28,821 nucleotides of DNA from a virus. The notes under the pieces were generated by a model, which saw nothing but the letters and a program-made list of their open reading frames with translations, was not told where the DNA came from and ran no database searches. Position numbers and translations under genes: made by a program. Shown one piece after another: positions 19,401 through 25,122 of this stretch. The DNA lies in the IMG/VR virus record IMGVR_UViG_3300033994_002576, positions 1 through 28,821 of that record. One strand, written 5' to 3'. Each line of letters starts with the position of its first letter. The stretch's first letter is position 1.

Positions 19401-22114
19401 GATTGAGAGCAAATCTTATTGTTTCTGGAGGTCAAGTTACTGAAGTTACAGTAACAAACTCTGGTCTAAATTATACTTCCGATTTTAATGTATCTTCAGC
19501 TCCAGCTCAGATTGGTGGAGGTTCTGGACTTGTTCTTGCTGCTAAAATTAGCACTGTAAACAGACAATATGCTAATACTGCTATCGATGTTCAACGAGTA
19601 ACTGACCTAACAATTTCTGCTGATGAATTTGGTACTATTGGTGTTGCTAGATTTAGAAAATCACAATTTGAAATTGGACAAGCTGGCAATGGATCTATTG
19701 TATTAAAAACTGGTGCTGATAGTGGACTTGATGCTGACTTACTTGATGGTGCTCAAGGTGCTTACTATCTAAATGCGTCAAACTTAAATGCTGGTACTAT
19801 TTCTGTTGATAGATTAGCTGGTACATACAATATTAGTATTTCTGGTCAATCAGGTAATACGTTAAGATTAATTACCTCCACAAATAACCCAACATCAAAC
19901 CCATCCCCAAGTGCTTTCTCTTCTGGTGTAATTGTAGATACTAGAAATAATGCAGCTGATGGATTAAATGATGGAGGAACTAGACATGTCACAATGACAG
20001 TGAGAAATGGAGGTTCTGGATTTGATGCTACTTTTGGTGGAGTAAGACAATTAGCATTTACCGATAATGATAATTTATGGTTAAGAGGTTCTGGATCTAC
20101 TTTAGATTCATTTGGATCTTGGGCAAAAATTTGGACATCTTTAAATGATGGACCAGGAACTGGTTTAGATGCTGATAGATTAGATAACAAACAAGGAACT
20201 TGGTATCAAAATGCTCTTAATATTAATTTTGGATCTTTAAGTGATAATAGATTACCAATTTTCCAAACAAATAAAGATTTTCAAAATCGTTTAAGAATAC
20301 TTTCCTTTACTGGACAGCCAAGATATAGAATTTATGTTTCCAATCAAGTTTTGTCTGGGACTCCATTTTTACCAGGACAAATTGTAAATCTTTATAATGC
20401 AAATTCTCAAGGTGTAGGTACAATTTCTATTACGGATGTACTAATTAATCAAGATAATGCAGATTCATTTAATAATTATACTATTATTACAGGTACTTTA
20501 ACTACAGGTAATTTTGTTGGGGCAGAAACAATTGGTACTGCAAGCAATAGAGTTCCATTCCAAGATTATGCTATTTCATCGCTTGATACTAATGCTGATG
20601 GATTACCTGATGGTACATTTGAAGCTGCCGCAATTGAAAGTGATGGAGGAACTGCTAATCTTCGTCTAGGTAGAAGAGATGGTCAAGCATCATCTCCTGG
20701 TATCTACTTCAGATCTTCTCAATTAGCTGCAGCATCATTTAACTCAGCTATTGTTGCTACTGGAGGTAATTCAACCAATAGCAGTGGTACTCTTGATGTT
20801 AAAGTAGTTGATGCAAATGGTCTTACTATTAATGGAAACACTATTTGGAACTCTGGTAATGTAACATTTAACAGTGCTAATATTGTTTCAACTGCAGTTA
20901 TCCGTGATGCTTCTGGCAACTTTGCTGCGGGGACAATCACAGCAAACCTAACTGGTGCTGCTTCACAGAACGTCCTCAAGGCTGGCGATACCATGACTGG
21001 TTCGCTCACCTTAACTGGTGCTGGTAGCAATCTAAGTGTTTCTGGTACTTCTGGATTCACTGGTAATGTTACAATGAGTGCCAACTTGAATGTCGATAGT
21101 GGCACATTATTTGTTGATTCTACAAATAATAGTGTTAATATTGGTACTGTTACAAATGCTTCTGGTGTTAAACTTCAAGTTTTTGGAGATGCTGCTACCG
21201 ATACTATTCTTCGTGTAACAGCAACTAATGGAACTTATGATCCAGTAATTCAATTGGCAGCTGATTCTGGATTTACAAATGAAGGTTTTGAATTACGATA
21301 TGATAATAATGTTGGTGATGTTTACTTTAAGCAAATTTGGACTGGGTTAACAACTACTCCAGCATATAGATTTAGCACTGGCAATAAGACAGATGCTTTA
21401 GTAATTACTGGAAATGGTAGAGTTGGTATTTTTGGAACTCCAAATGATTCTTATGAACTAGATGTAACTGGAGATCTTCGTGCTTCCACTAGCATGGTCA
21501 TTGGAAATGCTGCCTCTAATGGCGGAGCTCCATTATTATTCTTAGGTTCTTCTGGATTTAGAAACTTCAGAATTGGTAATCAATTAACCGCTAATGATAT
21601 TTTTGAAATTACTCCATCAACTGCAAATGGCGGCACAACTTGGGCATCTACTCCAGCAATTGCTATTTCTGGAGCAAGCAGTTTAGTTGGTATTGGCACC
21701 ACTACATTTACTAGTACAGCTACTGGTTCAACTGTAGTTTACAAGTTAAATGTTGAAGGTAATATTAATATCAATGGTCAAGTTTATCAAAATAACTTAC
21801 CATTTGTAACTTCGAGATGGACACAATCTTCTAACGGTTTAGATATTCATAGATTATCTAAGGTTGGTATTAATAAAGCTAACCCAGCCTACACATTGGA
21901 TATTGGTGGTGATCTTAATATGACTGGAAAAATGTATATTAATGGTTTTGCTCAATGGTTAGATTCTAATGGTATTATTAAAGTATCTTCTAGTACATTA
22001 AGCGAAAGTGTAACTATTCCAGCTGGAGTAAATGGTATGTCAACTGGTCCTATTACTATTACCCCAGGAAATACAGTTACTGTATCACAAGGTGCTGTTT
22101 GGAATATCTTATAA
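13493..22114 (+). CDS. Giant beta-helix tail fibre / virion structural protein (2873 aa)
   Basis: The largest gene here, typical of T4-like cyanophage fibres. In order: an attachment-like N-terminus (1-60); GxGYT repeats (about 70-135); a CBM5/12-like segment (193-245); a right-handed beta-helix start (about 294-470) with GRVYVSQQIGNDDNDGRS and PVRTIKKAAQIA; a second CBM-like segment (519-566); two Cys-containing helical units centred on KCRRD (residues 866 and 1031); a beta-helix continuation near 1240-1330 with NQGKSMVASAFTIVSFGGTG; a linker with SKLPTQKAVRDYITNNLG (about 1530-1550); more GxGY repeats (1670-1750, 1943-2022); fibre repeats with GLDADLLDG and GLDADRLDN (about 2080 and 2225); VGI/LDV-type repeats (2550-2820); and an end with SVTIPAGVNGMSTGPITI. 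No S74 intramolecular chaperone domain is seen at the C-terminus. The beta-helix and CBM-like parts suggest polysaccharide contact. Whether it cleaves anything is unclear; no catalytic residues could be assigned. Confidence 0.8.
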   Translation: MSFQFNSDREKIRAINPSLIGENELTIRSGVGSNEKEIIRAQLDSNTSLPRVGINRTGSRVERIEVTSRGSGYTLQPTVNLSAPDQPNGRQALASAVINLGFVVAILVDDQGDGYTSAPSVTISGGNGFGATALAFLDTVDFELDINGAIRTSTSIISDTARILNLDIDNFVTPDLVLRAPNFKTFVNNTGTQWAANVILQKDSYRYWESNVYQALNTGETGSIPPTHIDGIELNGEISFKHIGIRASDQNQPFYDQSGEAGIYPRSITPLLGDKSDKIATTEYVLNLATNDVGGRVYVSQQIGNDDNDGRSAVAPVRTIKKAAQIAWTTPGVKETIVVSGGDYVEDNPISLPPDASVVGDNLRLVIIRPANPRKHIFKFGDKNYVTGVTYRDQIDSNGDPVATWDYAMVFDDKQRIVYDVSANGDFETEFPVGHQIFGPEKFRALFQTNTGLSNLTSGQRVRGVNTGAIALLNNVSFNKITGPDAYVDGSVDFSVISGTFNAGETFQFGGTGTVSFQPNTAYTLGQTVWTGDNVYTVTVAGTSGSAAPAHTSGTATNGTITFAFLRTAYEFISTDIKSIRAEGEVVFVDEDITSPLPIVRIDFSKQGTNEVATGGFQDPGVTEDLGGIVFYTNALVGRQNTHDFKEGQEILISGLPESSPDLSFLNGKQRIYKVLEDADGRSRRFVIPKKTTVTTVDDFDPGQFASVRSASKSVTLSLLNSPNKFPIATPVARRYQDACLQIRNNIDFIADEVVRRINDEFKKEYFSVYNISGVQFKIFLGPSRFIHTYVSGGTVEFNNTTYNIADFQYDNFVTGEATITTNVPVASLTEDSIVKLAGIVVECDIDGVTTQKIYPSFNIPVSDNKCRRDVGHFLNAVIRDLEFGSNYNIIDAAKKYISAGQIDLVDYEITQTIRAIEYARELAIYAMRKWRTGNGTPSDPVYIPQYSSLPRYFDPTVIDDLASPACANVASAINTLSYLFVDVLANNANGTSLDAAYLIARNRDFIADEAYGATKTLYPSLGLSNINERKCRRDINFIISGLLRDLILGGNAGIVTAAESYFTGTELTGIPEAQREETIYAFNQVKDLCILAMRNWKTAGGAGATYTPLHTPIPLFTDASILIDTAGTPWCAQIESAITTSFALLEDILDGTVSPGGTEKTFGTLFDTASIISYPDSIIYDANDTVITPRSDFDDFPIIEASPYTQNASVISFLGGGGAEIDGSKVKQPNCPFPGLELDGSATFPNQGKSMVASAFTIVSFGGTGYLIKNDGYVQLVSVFCIFCGDGVLAESGGYASITNSATNFGIFALRAIGFNDFAYPFDIGTITNVSSTPTGRTIFTIDGLGREPLEHYIVKIDGYENVSAEIEYYIDSVGAVTVGPPFSAQVTIESGSGGGAEFKDSSTGQAVSTSVLTGKTIRLHRPSIVNSSSHTWEFAGSGTNYNALPENGGVKIEANEQVSEDYGRVYVSGTDELGDFKVGTFARIENRTGNITFTGTVTISEVEFLKLKGGDVVVTGFDASNTLGGANSTDSKLPTQKAVRDYITNNLGPYINKPYSTNAVPRALVELTDSGKISIDQIPPLRPFSVYTVPDQTARLNIEGALAGDIAIQQDTSTSYILNNDNGSLFVSFNVDPTLQFTTGDVFTGSVSEGKIQATEYRQGVVYQINITDPGSGYTTAPVITITGGNPQAGSIQAAATCTIANGQVVTVTIVLFNGLIGGKGYTTQPTVTFSAPSGSGTQATGIALIESRLYGDIVNNIKIAETDTINSSDIPTETININRVVNTSASNNNNWVSLSTNQIAASDITSGVIATSRLANNSDAANSFTFLRGDQSYVPVVQSVKGAETRYFAKLFSQASSGSSQLIFTTNSNTLVGHRVVDNITGIQSNTSINGVVTSGGLTTVSINNPLTSTLAAGSIIEFQRGASPLVFESSFTQGSFVDNIVIANNGNGFTDGQYFDVPLSGGSGTGLRANLIVSGGQVTEVTVTNSGLNYTSDFNVSSAPAQIGGGSGLVLAAKISTVNRQYANTAIDVQRVTDLTISADEFGTIGVARFRKSQFEIGQAGNGSIVLKTGADSGLDADLLDGAQGAYYLNASNLNAGTISVDRLAGTYNISISGQSGNTLRLITSTNNPTSNPSPSAFSSGVIVDTRNNAADGLNDGGTRHVTMTVRNGGSGFDATFGGVRQLAFTDNDNLWLRGSGSTLDSFGSWAKIWTSLNDGPGTGLDADRLDNKQGTWYQNALNINFGSLSDNRLPIFQTNKDFQNRLRILSFTGQPRYRIYVSNQVLSGTPFLPGQIVNLYNANSQGVGTISITDVLINQDNADSFNNYTIITGTLTTGNFVGAETIGTASNRVPFQDYAISSLDTNADGLPDGTFEAAAIESDGGTANLRLGRRDGQASSPGIYFRSSQLAAASFNSAIVATGGNSTNSSGTLDVKVVDANGLTINGNTIWNSGNVTFNSANIVSTAVIRDASGNFAAGTITANLTGAASQNVLKAGDTMTGSLTLTGAGSNLSVSGTSGFTGNVTMSANLNVDSGTLFVDSTNNSVNIGTVTNASGVKLQVFGDAATDTILRVTATNGTYDPVIQLAADSGFTNEGFELRYDNNVGDVYFKQIWTGLTTTPAYRFSTGNKTDALVITGNGRVGIFGTPNDSYELDVTGDLRASTSMVIGNAASNGGAPLLFLGSSGFRNFRIGNQLTANDIFEITPSTANGGTTWASTPAIAISGASSLVGIGTTTFTSTATGSTVVYKLNVEGNININGQVYQNNLPFVTSRWTQSSNGLDIHRLSKVGINKANPAYTLDIGGDLNMTGKMYINGFAQWLDSNGIIKVSSSTLSESVTIPAGVNGMSTGPITITPGNTVTVSQGAVWNIL

Positions 22115-22117
22115 AGT

Positions 22118-22125
22118 TATAAATA
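22118..22125 (+). promoter_or_regulatory. Consensus T4 late promoter box (TATAAATA)
   Basis: An exact TATAAATA in the 35-base gap between the giant fibre stop (22114) and the ATG at 22150, ending 24 bases before the ATG. It matches the canonical T4 late promoter and would start transcription of the first adhesin cassette. A second NATAAATA at 22142-22149 abuts the ATG and is too close to be useful. Confidence 0.7.
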
Positions 22126-22149
22126 TATGAAAGAGAATCATAATAAATA

Positions 22150-23280
22150 ATGTCTACGTTAAATGTAGGAACAGCAAATTTAACACATTCTTTAAATTTG
22201 CCAGTATTAACAACAGCACAAAGAAATAGTATATCTCCGCAGGCGGGAAATATTATATTTAATTCTGATTTATTGGTTGTACAGTACTACGATGGAACAG
22301 CTTGGACTGATCTCGGCCAAAAAGGTGGCTCATTATATGATTTCACAACTTTTACTTTCAAACCAATAGTTGCAGCTGGTAGTGGAACTGGACCAAATTT
22401 GTCACAAATACAATCTGCTTATTCTTCTGTATCTTGGTCAACTAATTATATTACAATGGGACCAACACAAGGATATCAGCGATGGACAGTTCCTGTTGAC
22501 GGAATATATGAAATAGAGGCTGGTGGTGCTGCTGGAGGCAAAGATCCAAATACTTCTTTTCAAAGAGCATACGGAGCTTTAGTTAAGGGAAGATTTCAAT
22601 TAGCAAAAGAACAAGTATTGGAAATGGTAATTGGATCCAGAGGAAATGAATATAGCTCTCCTCATTATAATGAAGCAGGTGGCGGAGGAGGAACTTTTGT
22701 AAAAAATCATACAGTAAATACACTATTGATAGTTGCTGGTGGTGCTGGTGGTGCTCCAAGTAGTGCTTACGGAGGGGCTTGTACAAGAAATTTATCTATT
22801 GGACAAGGACAATCTACTCAACAAGGAGGAATAGCAGTTTGTGCTGCAACTCCAGCAACTCCTTCACTTGGTTATGGAGGAAATACTGCTGGATCTTATC
22901 AAGGTGGTGCTGGAGGAGGATATTTAGGAAATGGTGCCAATGGAGGTACTCATTGTTGTACATCCACGGGAGGAGGTGGATACAATTCGGGAGCTGTAGG
23001 TGGCCTAGGAAATTGTTGTTATTCTAGCCAAACTCAAAATGGAGGTGGTTTTGGTGGTGGTGGTGGTGGTCAATTAAGTGGTCCTGGCGGTGGTGGTGGA
23101 TATACAGGAGGAAGTTGTTCTGGCCAATGGTCTTCTTTTAGTGAATATGGAGGTGGAGGAGGTTCTTATAATATTGGTTCCAATCAATCATCAACAGCAG
23201 GAGGAAATACTGGATCTAATTCTACTTCTAACGGGGGGTATGATGGAGCTGGTTATTGTAAAATTACACTTGTAGGTTAA
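22150..23280 (+). CDS. Glycine-rich adhesin-like tail fibre tip protein 1 (376 aa, Cys-rich)
   Basis: First of three tandem paralogues. Residues 1-58 are a lead-in module (LTTAQRNSISPQAGNIIFNS, then YYDGTAWTDLG), related to modules in the large fibres and likely an attachment segment. Residues 65-125 include FTTFTF and end in the family motif QRWTVPVDGIYEIEAGGAAG. From about 150 on it is glycine-rich (GGGGGTFVKNH, LLIVAGGAGGA, a six-glycine run at 302-307), resembling the glycine-rich domain of ALK/LTK-type receptors and, in spirit, the polyglycine type II helix tips of T-even gp38 adhesins. Unlike its paralogues it has two CC pairs (HCCTS, NCCYSS) plus further Cys. A receptor-binding tip role is inferred. 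It has its own late box at 22118-22125 and is followed after four bases by a small companion gene. A structural enzyme is unlikely; no active site is seen. Confidence 0.75.
   Translation: MSTLNVGTANLTHSLNLPVLTTAQRNSISPQAGNIIFNSDLLVVQYYDGTAWTDLGQKGGSLYDFTTFTFKPIVAAGSGTGPNLSQIQSAYSSVSWSTNYITMGPTQGYQRWTVPVDGIYEIEAGGAAGGKDPNTSFQRAYGALVKGRFQLAKEQVLEMVIGSRGNEYSSPHYNEAGGGGGTFVKNHTVNTLLIVAGGAGGAPSSAYGGACTRNLSIGQGQSTQQGGIAVCAATPATPSLGYGGNTAGSYQGGAGGGYLGNGANGGTHCCTSTGGGGYNSGAVGGLGNCCYSSQTQNGGGFGGGGGGQLSGPGGGGGYTGGSCSGQWSSFSEYGGGGGSYNIGSNQSSTAGGNTGSNSTSNGGYDGAGYCKITLVG
23053..23070 (+). repeat. In-frame GGT x6 tract
   Basis: Six consecutive GGT codons encode Gly302-Gly307 of the first adhesin. Being triplet-based, slippage would change loop length without shifting the frame. 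Confidence 0.9.
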
Positions 23281-23284
23281 AAAG

Positions 23285-23800
23285 ATGCTTAGATTTATAA
23301 AATTAGTAAATAATTTACCAACACATTATACTATCGAACAATTATTTGAAGAATATCCAGATGCTGTAATTTATGAAGGTTATGGTGGATTACCATCAGA
23401 AAGATTGTTAAAAGAATATGATATATATCCATTAATTACCACGATAAAACCTGAAGGAGATATAGTAGAAGAAGGAGAACCAATTTTCTCGAATGGAGAA
23501 TGGATTCAGACATGGACAATAAGAGATTTTACCAAATCGGAATTAGAAGAACAAAAAAGACAATTTGAACTAAAGCAAATAAATTCAGAAAAAGAAAGTT
23601 TTTTTAGACCTTTTTTGGAAAATAATAATATTTTTGTTGATAAAGAAATGCAAAATTATAGATATAATATTTGTAAATCGTGCGATAAATTTATAAATTT
23701 AACTAAGCAATGTAAAGAATGTGGATGTTTCATGACATTAAAAACTAGATTAAAACTCACTTCATGTCCAATAGGAAAATGGGACAGTGACCTCAAATAA
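23285..23800 (+). CDS. Adhesin-companion protein with C-terminal zinc ribbon (171 aa)
   Basis: Follows adhesin 1 by four bases; AGG at 23274-23276, eight bases before the ATG, is a plausible ribosome-binding site inside the adhesin's end. Residues 1-85 carry HYTIEQLFEEYPDA, LLKEYDIYPLI and EGEPIFSNGEWIQTW, matching the companion gene at 24839. The region looks like tail-fibre assembly or chaperone-type small proteins encoded next to their fibre, but no firm family name can be given. Residues 86-115 are charged and helical. The C-terminal 45 residues form a Cys cluster (Cys130, 133, 143, 146, 148, 161; CKSC, CKECGC, SCPIGKW) expected to bind zinc and recalled from many T4-like marine phage proteins. 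Inference: it helps folding, trimerisation or attachment of the adhesin. Adjacency supports that pairing; direct evidence is lacking. Confidence 0.7.
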   Translation: MLRFIKLVNNLPTHYTIEQLFEEYPDAVIYEGYGGLPSERLLKEYDIYPLITTIKPEGDIVEEGEPIFSNGEWIQTWTIRDFTKSELEEQKRQFELKQINSEKESFFRPFLENNNIFVDKEMQNYRYNICKSCDKFINLTKQCKECGCFMTLKTRLKLTSCPIGKWDSDLK

Positions 23801-23803
23801 ATA
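23796..23803 (+). promoter_or_regulatory. Late promoter box (AATAAATA) overlapping a stop codon
   Basis: AATAAATA spans the TAA stop of the companion gene (23798-23800) and ends 22 bases before the ATG at 23826. Position and spacing match the late boxes of the other cassettes. AGG near 23809-23811 is a weak ribosome-binding candidate downstream. Confidence 0.55.
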
Positions 23804-23825
23804 CAAATAGGTAAAAATTAAAATA

Positions 23826-24842
23826 ATGTCTAGTTTATCTACACAAGTTGCGAATATTCAATCATTACTTAATGCTCCATCAATTACAATTGCAGAAAGA
23901 GATTCATTAACTTTTACCATTGGTTCTGTAATATACAATAGCGATGAATTAGTTCTGGAAATTTATGATGGAGAAAAATGGTTATTAGTTTTAGGTACTA
24001 GGCAAGCTTCAGGGGGATCTGCTGCAAATACTCCTTTATATGATTTTACTGGCGCCAGATTTACAAATGGAGGTCAAACTGGTAGAACAGGTCCATCACT
24101 TTCTCAAGCAATTAGCGGGATAACTGGAAATGATTCCTGGAAAAATAATACACAATATTTTAATGTTTCAGCAGGAATTCAATTATGGACTGTTCCTCAA
24201 ACAGGTAATTATCGAATTACTGTAGCTGGAGCAAAAGGAGGAAATAGCAATAACTGGGGAAGATCTGGTGGGTTTGGAGCCACTATGTCTGGGACATTTA
24301 GTTTAAACAAAGGAGATGTTTTAAAACTTTTAGTTGGACAAATGGGGACTAATGATACTTATGATGGTGGTGGTGGAGGAGGTAGTTTTGTAACAAAACA
24401 AGATAATAGTTCATTAATTATTGCTGCAGGAGGTGGCGGAGGATCTGCATGTGGATTTAGTGGATCTGGATCTAGTGCTGGTAGAACAGATCAAAGTGGT
24501 AGTAGTACAAGTTGGGGAAGTGGAGGAAGTAATGGAAATGGTGGAAATGGATCTACTGCTGGAGGCGGAGGTGGATTAACTGGCAATGGTACTGGATCTT
24601 GGGGAGGTCAATCATTTGTAAATGGTGGTATTGGTGGTCCAAACGCTTCTGGTGGATTTGGTGGCGGTGGCGGTGGCGGTGGCACCAATGGAGCTGGAGG
24701 TGGTGGAGGTTATTCTGGAGGAGGATATGCTCCTTGGTGTTATGATGGTGGTGGTGGTGGATCTTTCAATAATGGCACCAGTCAAAATAACACTACAGGA
24801 AATAATAGCTCACATGGTTACATCGACATACAAAAACAATGA
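23826..24842 (+). CDS. Glycine-rich adhesin-like tail fibre tip protein 2 (338 aa)
   Basis: Second paralogue of the array. The lead-in (residues 1-58) has SITIAERDSLTFTIGSVIYN and EIYDGEKWLLVLG. Residues 74-150 contain LYDFTGARFTNGGQTGRTGP, the Trp motif GIQLWTVPQTGNYRITVAGA and a KGGN turn; the remainder is glycine-rich with GGGGGGSFVTKQ, LIIAAGGGGGSACG and an eight-glycine run at 279-286 encoded by a perfect GGTGGC repeat. It has only two Cys (SACGF, PWCYD), unlike adhesin 1. Its stop overlaps the start of the next small gene (ATGA), implying coupled translation with that companion. Receptor-binding tip function is inferred from the glycine-rich domain, the fibre-like lead-in and position between fibre and neck genes. 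Whether it sits on the same virion as its paralogues or serves a different fibre cannot be told. Confidence 0.75.
   Translation: MSSLSTQVANIQSLLNAPSITIAERDSLTFTIGSVIYNSDELVLEIYDGEKWLLVLGTRQASGGSAANTPLYDFTGARFTNGGQTGRTGPSLSQAISGITGNDSWKNNTQYFNVSAGIQLWTVPQTGNYRITVAGAKGGNSNNWGRSGGFGATMSGTFSLNKGDVLKLLVGQMGTNDTYDGGGGGGSFVTKQDNSSLIIAAGGGGGSACGFSGSGSSAGRTDQSGSSTSWGSGGSNGNGGNGSTAGGGGGLTGNGTGSWGGQSFVNGGIGGPNASGGFGGGGGGGGTNGAGGGGGYSGGGYAPWCYDGGGGGSFNNGTSQNNTTGNNSSHGYIDIQKQ
24660..24683 (+). repeat. Perfect hexanucleotide repeat GGTGGC x4, in frame
   Basis: Four exact tandem copies of GGTGGC encode Gly279-Gly286 of adhesin 2. The repeat is a likely slippage or recombination site that would lengthen or shorten a glycine run by two residues per unit while keeping the frame. 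Confidence 0.9.
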
Positions 24843-25099
24843 GATACTATAAAGTAGAAGATGGTATTCCAAAAGAATACTCAATAGAACAGCTATTAAA
24901 AGATCATATTGGCGCAAATATTTGCGATCCTTTTATTGGAGAAATATCAGAAAAATTATTATTAAATTATAATGTTTACAAATTAATTGAATGTCCTCCT
25001 TTAGATATAGATAATTGCATAGAAGGAGAACCAATATTTGAAAATAATCAGGTTAATCAAACTTGGATTGATTTATCCGAAAAAATAAATAATATATAA
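24839..25099 (+). CDS. Short adhesin-companion protein lacking the zinc ribbon (86 aa)
   Basis: Starts inside the stop codon of adhesin 2 (ATGA overlap, four bases), so it is probably translated by re-initiation after that adhesin. It aligns with the N-terminal half of the companion at 23285: shared elements are EYSIEQLLKDH against HYTIEQLFEEY, LLLNYNVYKLI against LLKEYDIYPLI, and EGEPIFENNQVNQTW against EGEPIFSNGEWIQTW. The protein ends soon after this region, so the Cys cluster of the longer paralogue is absent. The frame ends cleanly at TAA. This suggests either that the N-terminal part alone performs the adhesin-related task or that the C-terminus was lost. The domain cannot be named with confidence; a tail-fibre assembly or chaperone role is inferred from the pairing. 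Confidence 0.65.
   Translation: MRYYKVEDGIPKEYSIEQLLKDHIGANICDPFIGEISEKLLLNYNVYKLIECPPLDIDNCIEGEPIFENNQVNQTWIDLSEKINNI
25084..25091 (+). promoter_or_regulatory. Late promoter box (AATAAATA) inside the end of the companion gene
   Basis: AATAAATA lies in the last codons of the 86-aa gene and ends 31 bases before the ATG of adhesin 3 at 25123. Its spacing matches the other late boxes of the array, so it probably drives the third cassette. Confidence 0.55.
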
Positions 25100-25112
25100 A
25101 AGTTTTAATAGT

Positions 25113-25116
25113 AGGA
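25113..25116 (+). promoter_or_regulatory. Ribosome-binding site for adhesin 3
   Basis: AGGA six bases before the ATG at 25123, within a 23-base gap, is a well-placed Shine-Dalgarno sequence and supports this start. Confidence 0.65.
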
Positions 25117-25122
25117 TTTAAT

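Noticed and set aside
20719-21105. Minus-strand open frame of 128 codons over the GC-rich patch
   Set aside because: Its length is explained by the higher GC content of the patch on the coding strand; the translation has no recognisable domain.
13493-22114. Polysaccharide-degrading enzyme (tailspike) call for the giant fibre
   Set aside because: The beta-helix signature is clear but no catalytic residue set could be identified; many such helices in phage fibres are purely structural.
22006-22114. Peptidase S74 intramolecular chaperone domain expected after VGI/LDV-type repeats
   Set aside because: The protein ends in SVTIPAGVNGMSTGPITI and a short tail, without the length or the Ser/Lys dyad region of S74 domains.
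22142-22149. Second NATAAATA just before the ATG at 22150
   Set aside because: It touches the start codon, so transcription from it would begin inside the gene; the consensus TATAAATA at 22118-22125 fits better.
22779-23275. Extra + strand frames inside adhesin 1 (and similar ones at 24622-24852 and 25694-25948)
   Set aside because: Frame-shifted readings of GGA/GGT-rich sequence giving Val/Glu/Leu-rich or Trp/Arg-rich products; the glycine-rich frame has the conserved domain.
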